A stretch of DNA of 64,000 nt. It comes from UBA2040 sp963977135. GTDB taxonomy: Bacteria > Bacteroidota > Bacteroidia > Flavobacteriales_D > Crocinitomicaceae. The position numbers and the translations under genes were made by a program. The stretch spans positions 1 through 64,000 of the forward strand of contig CAXBNN010000008.1 in assembly GCA_963977135.1 (NCBI GenBank), written 5' to 3'. This document shows positions 33,710 through 41,379 of the stretch, one piece after another. How positions within the stretch are numbered: position 1 is the first letter of the stretch; each line of letters opens with the position of its first letter. The notes under the pieces are model-generated. The model searched no databases. It was given only the letters and a program-made list of their open reading frames with translations, and had not been told where the DNA came from.

Positions 33710-35740
33710 ATGGCTTCACAAAGCAATGATATGTTCAAATCTACGGTGCTAGGTCACCCTTCTGGATTATTTGTCTTGTTCTTTACCGAAATGTGGGAAC
33801 GATTTTCGTATTACGGAATGCGAGCGTTGTTGGTGTTATTTCTTGTCTCTGCTGCTGGTTTAGGCGGTTGGGATTGGTCTCCAAAGGAAGCGTTATCACT
33901 TTACGGTACATACACGGCAATGGTTTATCTTACGCCAATACTTGGAGGATATATAGCCGATAGATTTATTGGTTATAGAAAAGCCGTAATTATTGGAGCT
34001 GCCATAATGACTGCAGGTCATGCTTCCATGGCAATTGAATCGAATTCAATATTCTTGTACATTGGTATCGCTTTACTGATAGTTGGAAACGGCTTTTTTA
34101 AACCTAACATGACTTCTATCATTTCTCATATGTACAAAGACACACCTGAGAAAAAAGATGGTGCTTACACCATTTTCTATATGGGTGTAAATGCAGGTGC
34201 ATTCTTAGGAATTATGCTTTGCGGTTATCTTGGTGAAACGTTGGGTTGGAGTTACGGATTCGGTTTAGCTGGAATCTTCATGTTCTTCGGTATGTTACAA
34301 TTCTATTTTGCCCAAGGGATTTTTGGAGAAATAGGAGTTAAACCGCCCAAGGTTGACAAAAACGCAGCTCCAAAATTGGAATTTGAAGGTGACAGAATGA
34401 ATCCTTTCACAACAGTTGATAAAGTAATGATTGCCATTGCTTCAATTATAGGTTTGGTTTGGATTATTAATGACCCAATGAGCAATATAGGCGGCAGCAA
34501 TATACTTATGGTTGGTGGAACTGATATTTCCAACGGTTTCATTCTAGTAGGTGTTGGTGTGTTTTTAGCCCTTTTGATTTCTCGAATTATGCGATACCCG
34601 GTGGTGACGAAACACCGAATGATTGCTATTGTTCTTTTCGCTGTATTTACAGTGATTTTCTGGGCATCTTTTGAGCAAGCAGGAGGTTCCATGACATTAT
34701 TTGCGAAGGATTATACAACAAGAGTTTTAACCGGGTCTTCTGCAACCATGTTCAATATTGCAGACATTATCATCACGGTTGTGCCGATAGCAATAATTAC
34801 TTGGGTTTTGTTTAAATTATTCCAACAAACCTTTAAGAAATACGCTTTATCGAATATTTTCCTCGGATTTTCATTCTTGTTAATCTGGTTAATCGTTTTC
34901 TGGAAAATTGATAGAAACTTAAAATCAAGCGCTTATGTTGTTGCTTTCAATCAATATGAAACTATAGCAACGGGCGCTGATGGTAATGAGACTAAAACGA
35001 TGAATTATGTCACTGAGTCGACAGTAGTTGAAGGTGACATGGTTATGATTCCTGGTGAAGTAACTATTCGTGAGCCATTAGAATTTTCAAATGGCAAAAA
35101 AATAGCTTTGATTGATGTTGATAAAGGCGGTGACCTGAGATACATTCAAGAAGAGCAATTGAGTAAAATTACGCCAGACCTTCAAGTTAAAGCGGAGATT
35201 ACACGTAAAAAAGGTAAAGAGGTCGAAATACCAGCTTCGTGGTTCGGTATCTTGAACTCATTGTTCATTATCATTTTTGCTCCATTGTTCTCTAAATGGT
35301 GGGAAAGTAAATACAACCCAACTGGTGCCAGCAAATATGGAATTGGTCTAATTCTATTAGGAATTGGATTCGCGGCCTTAGCGTTCGGTTCTATGGGTAT
35401 TGAAAAAGGAGGAGCTGCTGTTCAAGTTAGTTTGATTTGGTTAGTAATAGCCTATCTATTCCATACACTTGGTGAACTTTGTTTATCTCCAGTGGCGCTG
35501 TCTTATATCAGTAAATTGGTACCCGGTCGAATGATTGCGTTAATGTTTGGTATCTGGTATGTTGCCGTTGCAATTGGTAATAAAACTGCCGGTAAGATGG
35601 GGGGTATGATCGAACAAATTCAAGAAGAACATTCGTTAACATACTTCTTTATGATATTTACTCTTGTTCCAGTCGGACTTGGATTATTAGCAATTGCCCT
35701 TAATCCATTGTTCAAGAAACTGATGCATGGAGTTAAATAA
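33710..35740 (+). CDS. POT/PTR family peptide transporter 2 with an inserted extracytoplasmic loop
   Basis: 676 residues, about 155 longer than its upstream paralogue. The N-terminal half has the same motifs (EMWERFSYYGMRALLVLFL, GGYIADRFIGYRKA, FYMGVNAGAFLG). The extra length sits largely between helices at about residues 405-505, a polar segment (ETIATGADGNETKTMNYVTE onward) that should lie outside the membrane. A peptide transporter with an inserted soluble domain is unusual but, from memory, occurs in Bacteroidota. The two genes probably arose by tandem duplication; the downstream terminator at 35763-35800 closes the unit. Confidence 0.92.
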   Translation: MASQSNDMFKSTVLGHPSGLFVLFFTEMWERFSYYGMRALLVLFLVSAAGLGGWDWSPKEALSLYGTYTAMVYLTPILGGYIADRFIGYRKAVIIGAAIMTAGHASMAIESNSIFLYIGIALLIVGNGFFKPNMTSIISHMYKDTPEKKDGAYTIFYMGVNAGAFLGIMLCGYLGETLGWSYGFGLAGIFMFFGMLQFYFAQGIFGEIGVKPPKVDKNAAPKLEFEGDRMNPFTTVDKVMIAIASIIGLVWIINDPMSNIGGSNILMVGGTDISNGFILVGVGVFLALLISRIMRYPVVTKHRMIAIVLFAVFTVIFWASFEQAGGSMTLFAKDYTTRVLTGSSATMFNIADIIITVVPIAIITWVLFKLFQQTFKKYALSNIFLGFSFLLIWLIVFWKIDRNLKSSAYVVAFNQYETIATGADGNETKTMNYVTESTVVEGDMVMIPGEVTIREPLEFSNGKKIALIDVDKGGDLRYIQEEQLSKITPDLQVKAEITRKKGKEVEIPASWFGILNSLFIIIFAPLFSKWWESKYNPTGASKYGIGLILLGIGFAALAFGSMGIEKGGAAVQVSLIWLVIAYLFHTLGELCLSPVALSYISKLVPGRMIALMFGIWYVAVAIGNKTAGKMGGMIEQIQEEHSLTYFFMIFTLVPVGLGLLAIALNPLFKKLMHGVK

Positions 35741-35762
35741 AATAAAAATAAAACTATGAATT

Positions 35763-35800
35763 AAACAGTCTGTCAATCGAAAGAGGACAGACTGTTTTTT
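35763..35800 (+). terminator. Terminator after the tandem POT genes
   Basis: Twelve-pair stem AAACAGTCTGTC/GACAGACTGTTT around an 11-nt loop, then a T-run. It begins 22 bp past the stop codon and directly precedes the DUF819 gene. Confidence 0.92.
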
Positions 35801-35816
35801 GTTAAAATCATCGACA

Positions 35817-37445
35817 ATGAAAAATATATTTCTTTTTGCAATTTCATTATTAATTTTCGGAACGACGCAAGCTCAAATGCCGAAGATAGAGTGGATGGAT
35901 TCAACTGCTGTTTCGAAGCTTGAGCCAGGAACTTTTTCCTATTTCAACGCAAGTGCACAGAGCGATTTAACCATTGAACAGGAAACAGATATTTTCGTTG
36001 ATTTTGCATTGGTGGATCTTCCAAAAATGGCAGATTCGGTAGTTGTTAAGGTTGGAAGTGATTCAAAATCTTTTTCATCACTCAGCCCATTTATGATGAG
36101 AAATGTTGCCTCATCTTCTGAGTTTAGTATTCAAGCTTTTGAAGATGGTAAACCATTACTATTTAAGTCTAAAAATACAGATGCGCTAAAGTTTAAATTC
36201 AAATATTCAGTTCCGCCGATAATTGTAAAGGATGAAATTGTTTTTGGCCTATTGGCTTTGATTTTAGCATTCATCTTTTTTACTTCATCAAAGAAATCAA
36301 AGTTTTGGCAGAAGTTTTACATGGTAATTCCGGCCCTTTTGCTTTGTTATGTTATACCGGCTTTACTTGTTTTTTCAGGATTAATTTCAGCTGAATACTC
36401 CAAGTTATATGTTATGGCTCGTGATTACTTATTGCCAGCTGCTTTGATCTTGATGACTTTGGGAATTGATTTCAAAGCCATCCTGAATCTAGGTTCAAAA
36501 GCATTAATTATGTTTTTAACAGGTACTGTAGGTGTAATTCTGGGAGGACCAATTGCTATTTTAGTGTATTCTATGATAGATCCTTCTGTCGTTGGCGGTG
36601 AAGGTTACGAAGCCGCTTGGAGAGGAATGGCAACTATTGCTGGAAGTTGGATAGGTGGTGGAGCAAACCAAAATGCGATGTACGAAACCTATCAATATGC
36701 ACCTCAATTGTACGGAAAAATGATTGTGGTTGACATTGTTGTCGCAAATTTATGGATGGCATTTTTGTTATTCGGAGCGTCGCGAGCAGATAAAATTGAT
36801 AAATGGTTGAAAGCAGATAGTTCAGCAATTGAAGATCTTAAAAAACGTGTTATGGACTATCAAGAGTCTATCAAGAAACAACCTACCTTGACAGATTACA
36901 TGATGATATTAGGAATAGCATTTTCTTTAGTTGGTATAGGTCATTTCGGAGGACAAATTCTTTCAGAAATTTGTGCGAATGCTTTTTCACCCGATTCGCC
37001 TTTTGCATCTTCTTTCCTATGGTTGGTAGTTATCGCAACGACAGGTGGTTTGTTGCTTTCATTTACAAAACTGAGAAAATACGAAGGGGCTGGCGCATCT
37101 AAAATTGGAAGTGTGTTCATTTACATACTCGTTGCAACTATTGGAATGAAAATGGAGTTGGCAGAAGCAATCAAAGAACCTGAACTTATTTTGGTTGGAA
37201 TGATTTGGATGATTGTTCATGTTACTTTCATGATCGCAATCGCGAAATTAATTAAAGCACCATTCTTCTTTTTAGCCGTTGGATCTCAAGCCAATATTGG
37301 AGGAGCTGCTTCTGCGCCAGTCGTTGCTGCAGCTTTCCATCCTTCACTAACTTCAGTGGGAGCAATAATAGCAGTTTTAGGTTATGCACTTGGAACTTAT
37401 GGAGCAATTTTGTGTGCTGAATTAATGGCTATGGTGGCACCGTAA
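35817..37445 (+). CDS. DUF819 family membrane protein with a secreted N-terminal domain
   Basis: 542 residues from ATG 35817 (the frame opens at a TTG in the terminator, 35799, but the signal peptide starts here: MKNIFLFAISLLIFGTTQA, cut before Q). Residues about 21-140 form a soluble extracytoplasmic domain with no recognised family (KIEWMDSTAVSKLEPGTFSY). Then comes a DUF819 (YjcL-type) polytopic domain of about 390 residues with IAGSWIGGGANQNAMYE and SQANIGGAASAPVVAAAF repeats. Transport function is presumed, substrate unknown. DUF819 proteins are usually about 380-420 residues, so the N-terminal domain is an addition. Confidence 0.85.
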   Translation: MKNIFLFAISLLIFGTTQAQMPKIEWMDSTAVSKLEPGTFSYFNASAQSDLTIEQETDIFVDFALVDLPKMADSVVVKVGSDSKSFSSLSPFMMRNVASSSEFSIQAFEDGKPLLFKSKNTDALKFKFKYSVPPIIVKDEIVFGLLALILAFIFFTSSKKSKFWQKFYMVIPALLLCYVIPALLVFSGLISAEYSKLYVMARDYLLPAALILMTLGIDFKAILNLGSKALIMFLTGTVGVILGGPIAILVYSMIDPSVVGGEGYEAAWRGMATIAGSWIGGGANQNAMYETYQYAPQLYGKMIVVDIVVANLWMAFLLFGASRADKIDKWLKADSSAIEDLKKRVMDYQESIKKQPTLTDYMMILGIAFSLVGIGHFGGQILSEICANAFSPDSPFASSFLWLVVIATTGGLLLSFTKLRKYEGAGASKIGSVFIYILVATIGMKMELAEAIKEPELILVGMIWMIVHVTFMIAIAKLIKAPFFFLAVGSQANIGGAASAPVVAAAFHPSLTSVGAIIAVLGYALGTYGAILCAELMAMVAP

Positions 37446-37508
37446 CTTCTTTCCGATTCATGTCGTATGATGTAATAAGTTTGGTTTGAATAAAATATTT
37501 TTTTCGAA

Positions 37509-37539
37509 CCCAACCTTTTTGAGTTACATTACATCTTCT
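37509..37539 (+). promoter_or_regulatory. Candidate ECF-type promoter of sigma factor 2
   Basis: CCCAACCTTTTT (37509-37520), 11 nt, CATCTTCT (37532-37539), then 26 nt to the TTG start. The same pair of blocks with the same 11-nt spacer recurs at 39925-39955 before the lipoprotein gene. The AACC-like -35 box and the spacing fit ECF sigma promoters rather than TAnnTTTG. Confidence 0.75.
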
Positions 37540-37565
37540 TAAAGACAAACACCATCGCGAAGAGT

Positions 37566-38117
37566 TTGACAGATATTGAGTTAATTGATCAGTGCATTTC
37601 TGGTAAGGAAAGTGCTTATAAATTGCTGTACGAAAGATACAGCGGTTGGCTCTACTCTGTGACAATGCGTTACTGTAACGATGCGGATGATGCGCAAGAC
37701 GTCCTACAGGACAGTTTTATAGCCATTTTCGACAATCTGAAACAGTACAACAAAGACAAAAGTTTTCGCGGTTGGATTAAAAAAATTACCGTGAATACGG
37801 CATTGGCAGTACATCGCAAAAAAAATGCAGCAGTTTACCTAAATCCAGTTCGTGAAATTGAGAACGTTGAAATTTTAGACGTTTCACTTCTAGAAAAAAT
37901 GGATGTTGAGGAAATTAATTCCTTAATTCGACAATTGAGTCCTGGTAGACAGCAAGTTTTCAATTTGTATTTTATTGAAGGTTATTCTCACAAGGAAATT
38001 GCAGAGATGCTCGATATTTCTGAAGGCACCTCTAAGTCCCAACTTTTTGACGCAAAGAAGGAATTGAAAATTGCCATTGAGAAAATAAGTGTGTTCACCG
38101 AATCAAGAAAGTCATGA
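37566..38117 (+). CDS. ECF-type RNA polymerase sigma factor 2
   Basis: 183 residues. Region 2 is seen at DDAQDVLQDSFIAIFDNLKQYN (about 41-62) and region 4 at QLSPGRQQVFNLYFIEGYSHKEIAEMLDISEGTSKSQLFDAKKEL (about 122-166). The start is TTG 37566; no ATG lies in frame for at least 40 bp upstream. It is preceded by a candidate autoregulatory promoter and overlaps the next gene in ATGA (38114-38117), so translation is coupled. Predicted to be held by its neighbour and released by envelope signals. Confidence 0.94.
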   Translation: MTDIELIDQCISGKESAYKLLYERYSGWLYSVTMRYCNDADDAQDVLQDSFIAIFDNLKQYNKDKSFRGWIKKITVNTALAVHRKKNAAVYLNPVREIENVEILDVSLLEKMDVEEINSLIRQLSPGRQQVFNLYFIEGYSHKEIAEMLDISEGTSKSQLFDAKKELKIAIEKISVFTESRKS

Positions 38118-39907
38118 AAGAAGAGAACTCAGATAATCAATTAAAGGATCTTTTCAAAGATAAATTTGCCAATGAGCATCTGGCTCCGCCAAAAGGTGCT
38201 TGGTCCAATATTCAAGGAAAAATGGCAACTCCAGGCAGGATTCGTAAGCCATTATATTATTGGCTCATTCCAGTTGGATTGTTGTTCGTTATCGGCGGAG
38301 GAATTGCAGTAAATTCCATTTTCTCCACCGAAAAAGTGCAAACAAGTAAGTTTATCACTGAAGAAATTGAAGACGAAAAATCTATTAACGAAGAAAAAAA
38401 CAATATTACGGACAATGAAATAGAAGGTGATGACAATGAAAGTGTTATTGCCTCGACTAAAACGGATTCATTATTAAATGAGTTTAATGTTGAAGAGGAA
38501 AATTCAAATAGTCAGGCTCAACGTCAAACGGAAATGAAAACTGTTACAGCGTTTAATAATAATTCGGCAAAACCGAAAACGCTAAGTTCTGCAAATCAAT
38601 CACAGACTATCGCAAAGAAGGAAAAAAGCACAAGTTACACAAGTGCTTCTCAGGTTAATTCTGCCACCGCCGGAACGAAAAAAACGATTAATCAAAATGA
38701 ATTGAATAAGGTAGAAGAAGTTTCTAAAGAAGTAAATACAATCAACGAAATACTTAAAAAGGAGCAAGGTCAAACTACAAATCCTACTTCAGTAGCAGAG
38801 TCCTCAAAGAAAACTTTTGCTGAAGAAAAACTAAATAGTACTTCCGAAAAGCAAGATAAGGTTTCTGAAAACACAAGCAAACCAGTTGTTTCTGATATTG
38901 GGAAGATAGCTGAGTCGAATGTCTCAAAGCCAAAAGCGGATAATTCGGATAAAACAACGATTTCAAATTCTCAGAATAATGCAGAAGAAACGAAAGCTAA
39001 AAATGTCATTAATGAGCCAAAATCAGCGAAAATTGCCGAATCGAAAGAATCGAAAGCAAAAGAGTTGAAAAAACCGGAAAAAGAAATTGTTGCGGCAAAT
39101 TCTGAAGAGAAAAAAGAAGACGCTGAAACACCTAAACCAGAAGTACTTGAAAGCAATATTCTTATTCACAGTGCACCACCTAGGAACAATCTACGCTACG
39201 ATTTTTATATGGGAACAGGAAAAAGCCCGCGACGTTCAACGTTTTACGATGCAAATGCTGATAATCCTGCTGTTATGCTTGCAGATAAATCTGTGAATAT
39301 GAACAATGCTGTTATGGGCTTTAATGTTCGTTATCAAATTACACCCTATTTCGCAATGCGATCTGGAATTGCTGTAGGTTCGGATCGCTACCAGTCAAAT
39401 TCGTTCTCGGTTAAATTGGCCAATACAGATTTAACAGAAAACTTTAAAATAGCTACAGTTGATGGTGTTTTGCAAACTACAGGACTCGTATTTAATAATC
39501 TGGCACCCAATGGAACGGATTCTTCTAACTATGATATGAATATACTTCACCGTCAGGGTTATTTGACGATTCCAATTTCATTCGTTGTCAATACGAAAAT
39601 ACAACCAGGTAAATTGTACTATTATGGTTCCACCGGTTTTGATTTTATGGCAAAAGGAAAAGGAAGAAATATATTAACAGTTGTTGATGGTGAAACGTCC
39701 CGAAAAATATCTTTGGCTCGAATTTCTGACGTAAATAGAATCTACACCAACTGGAATCTTTCATTAGGTTTGGCGTTTCCTTTCCAATCTAGGTTCGATA
39801 TATTTACAGAATTGAATTATTCTTTAGATGTCTCTAAAAGACTTAAAAGCAGCTATTTAAATACTAATTCATCACATATTCAATTGTTGATTGGTATGCG
39901 TTTTTAA
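38114..39907 (+). CDS. Anti-sigma-like inner-membrane protein with C-terminal outer-membrane barrel
   Basis: 597 residues. A short cytoplasmic domain (1-45, KDLFKDKFANEHLAPPKGAW) is followed by one membrane helix (about 47-68, PLYYWLIPVGLLFVIGGGIA), a long Lys/Glu/Ser/Asn-rich linker (about 70-350, low complexity) and a C-terminal beta-barrel (about 355-597, NLRYDFYMGTGKSPRR to IQLLIGMRF). The terminal F, beta-strand pattern and linker length agree with a protein bridging inner and outer membranes, as in Bacteroides dual-membrane anti-sigma factors. Overlaps sigma factor 2 (ATGA). Its barrel looks different from the PorP-like one at 22566-24317, so the two systems likely sense different cues. 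Confidence 0.78.
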   Translation: MKEENSDNQLKDLFKDKFANEHLAPPKGAWSNIQGKMATPGRIRKPLYYWLIPVGLLFVIGGGIAVNSIFSTEKVQTSKFITEEIEDEKSINEEKNNITDNEIEGDDNESVIASTKTDSLLNEFNVEEENSNSQAQRQTEMKTVTAFNNNSAKPKTLSSANQSQTIAKKEKSTSYTSASQVNSATAGTKKTINQNELNKVEEVSKEVNTINEILKKEQGQTTNPTSVAESSKKTFAEEKLNSTSEKQDKVSENTSKPVVSDIGKIAESNVSKPKADNSDKTTISNSQNNAEETKAKNVINEPKSAKIAESKESKAKELKKPEKEIVAANSEEKKEDAETPKPEVLESNILIHSAPPRNNLRYDFYMGTGKSPRRSTFYDANADNPAVMLADKSVNMNNAVMGFNVRYQITPYFAMRSGIAVGSDRYQSNSFSVKLANTDLTENFKIATVDGVLQTTGLVFNNLAPNGTDSSNYDMNILHRQGYLTIPISFVVNTKIQPGKLYYYGSTGFDFMAKGKGRNILTVVDGETSRKISLARISDVNRIYTNWNLSLGLAFPFQSRFDIFTELNYSLDVSKRLKSSYLNTNSSHIQLLIGMRF

Positions 39908-39924
39908 TTTTTTTTCAACCTTCA

Positions 39925-39955
39925 CCCAACCTTTTTAAAAACGGTTTCATCTTCT
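39925..39955 (+). promoter_or_regulatory. Candidate sigma-2-dependent promoter of the lipoprotein gene
   Basis: CCCAACCTTTTT (39925-39936), 11 nt, CATCTTCT (39948-39955), then 24 nt to ATG 39980. Both blocks and the spacing match 37509-37539. Confidence 0.75.
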
Positions 39956-39979
39956 AATCGAACAATAAACTTTTAGATT

Positions 39980-40801
39980 ATGAAAAAATCAATCATTTCC
40001 CTTAGCTTCCTAACTTTATTAATAGTAGGAATTTCTACCTCTTGTAAAAAGAAAGAAGTAGAAGAAAAAGATGACAGTGCAACTCAATTAGCAGACGCGA
40101 GTGCAGTAAACGACGAAAACTCATTTATTAATGAGGTTTGGAAATCAGGATCAGCATGCAACTATGATTATACTCAACTTTCAGGTGCATGTGTAACGGT
40201 TACAGAAACTTCAACAACCTTTCCTAAAGTAATTACTTTTGATTTCGGTGCTGGTTGCACAGGACCAAATGGTCACACGAAAAAAGGAAAAATCATTGTA
40301 GATATGTCTGGTCCATTGACAGATATAGGTGCAACAAGATCTATTTCGTTCGATGAATTCTATTTGAATGATTACAAAATCACGGGCACGAAAGACTTAA
40401 CGAATGAAGGATTAAATTCTGCAGGTAATTTAAATGTGAAAGTTGTTGGAAATATTTCAGCAACTGGTCTAAAAGGCACGGTAAACAAGACATTTACTCA
40501 CAATATAGAGTGGATAGGTCACGCTACTTGTACTATCACTGATGACGAATTAAAAGTATCAGGTTCAGGTATATTAAGCGGTGTGAATGGTGGACAATTG
40601 AAATATGTGTCAACTTCTCCAGTTCACGTTAAATACGGATGTAGTTACGCTGTTTCAGGGATTATTGACTTTGGTCCAACAGCTCAACAAGGAGCTATCT
40701 TAGACTACGGTAATGGCACTTGTGATGAGTATGCAACGATTACAACTAAGAAAGATAGTAAAGTGTACATCTTCAACATGCAAACTCGAAAAATAGAATA
40801 A
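39980..40801 (+). CDS. Lipoprotein of unknown function, probable sigma factor 2 target
   Basis: 273 residues. The lipobox region SFLTLLIVGISTSCKKK gives a lipidated Cys at about residue 22. The mature protein has many Thr/Ser/Gly and several Cys residues (ACNYDY, GACVTV, GAGCTG, HATCTI, YGCSYA, GTCDEY), suggesting disulfide-stabilised extracytoplasmic structure. No family recognised. It lies 72 bp after the anti-sigma/barrel gene, with its own promoter of the sigma-2 type and a strong terminator afterwards, so it is expected to be an effector or load sensor of that system. Confidence 0.72.
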   Translation: MKKSIISLSFLTLLIVGISTSCKKKEVEEKDDSATQLADASAVNDENSFINEVWKSGSACNYDYTQLSGACVTVTETSTTFPKVITFDFGAGCTGPNGHTKKGKIIVDMSGPLTDIGATRSISFDEFYLNDYKITGTKDLTNEGLNSAGNLNVKVVGNISATGLKGTVNKTFTHNIEWIGHATCTITDDELKVSGSGILSGVNGGQLKYVSTSPVHVKYGCSYAVSGIIDFGPTAQQGAILDYGNGTCDEYATITTKKDSKVYIFNMQTRKIE

Positions 40802-40836
40802 ACTAGAAAAGAACTTAAATTAAATCTTAGGTTCAT

Positions 40837-40888
40837 AACCCCGTCTAAAATGAGTCGTTATGGTTTCAACTCATTTGGGCGGGGTTTT
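40837..40888 (+). terminator. Long terminator after the lipoprotein gene
   Basis: AACCCCG and CGGGGTT at the base extend into AAATGAGT/ACTCATTT with one bulge, enclosing a 13-nt loop, followed by TTTTCT. It starts 35 bp past the stop codon. Convergent with the 40907 gene. Confidence 0.88.
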
Positions 40889-40906
40889 CTATTCAATTAC
40901 AATTAT

Positions 40907-41374
40907 TTATTTCCGTCTTGACATTCGAAAATTAATACGCTGTTCTTGTCCGTTAAATTTACCTGAAATATAGGCGAGCATAGAATCTTTGTGATTTTTT
41001 TCATAAACGATTTGCTGCGGGTAAGTATGCTCTTTATTTTCGAAAACCACTTTTTCTTTGCTTACTTCTGTGGCAATAAACTGAACAGATTTACCTTCAT
41101 TCTGATCATCAGAAGATGAAGTAAAGCTAAAGACATTGTTGTGCTTAGAAATCGTCATTTCTTCGGAAAAAAGTAATTCACCGTCTTTTGTAAATTCACT
41201 TTGTCCTGTCCAGGTGCTATCATTCGTTCGTTTCCATGATTCTGTAACATCATTTCCTTGAACTTTTGATATCCATTTACCGTCCAACCAATTCATGTTT
41301 TCAACTTCCGTAAACGGACTTGAACAAGAAATAAGAATGAAAATTGAAAAGGTGTACAGAAGTATTTTTCTCAA
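40907..41374 (-). CDS. DUF6265-like lipoprotein
   Basis: 155 residues. Lipoprotein signal MRKILLYTFSIFILISC, then WLDGKWISKVQGNDVTESWKR and a lipocalin-like beta pattern as in DUF6265 proteins (assigned from memory). Function unknown. It starts 5 bp after the stop of the upstream ABC exporter gene on the same strand, so the two are probably co-transcribed. Confidence 0.68.
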   Translation of the reverse strand: MRKILLYTFSIFILISCSSPFTEVENMNWLDGKWISKVQGNDVTESWKRTNDSTWTGQSEFTKDGELLFSEEMTISKHNNVFSFTSSSDDQNEGKSVQFIATEVSKEKVVFENKEHTYPQQIVYEKNHKDSMLAYISGKFNGQEQRINFRMSRRK

Positions 41375-41379
41375 GTTAA

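Noticed and set aside
35799..35819. TTG start for the DUF819 gene within the terminator
   Set aside because: Signal peptide starts at ATG 35817.
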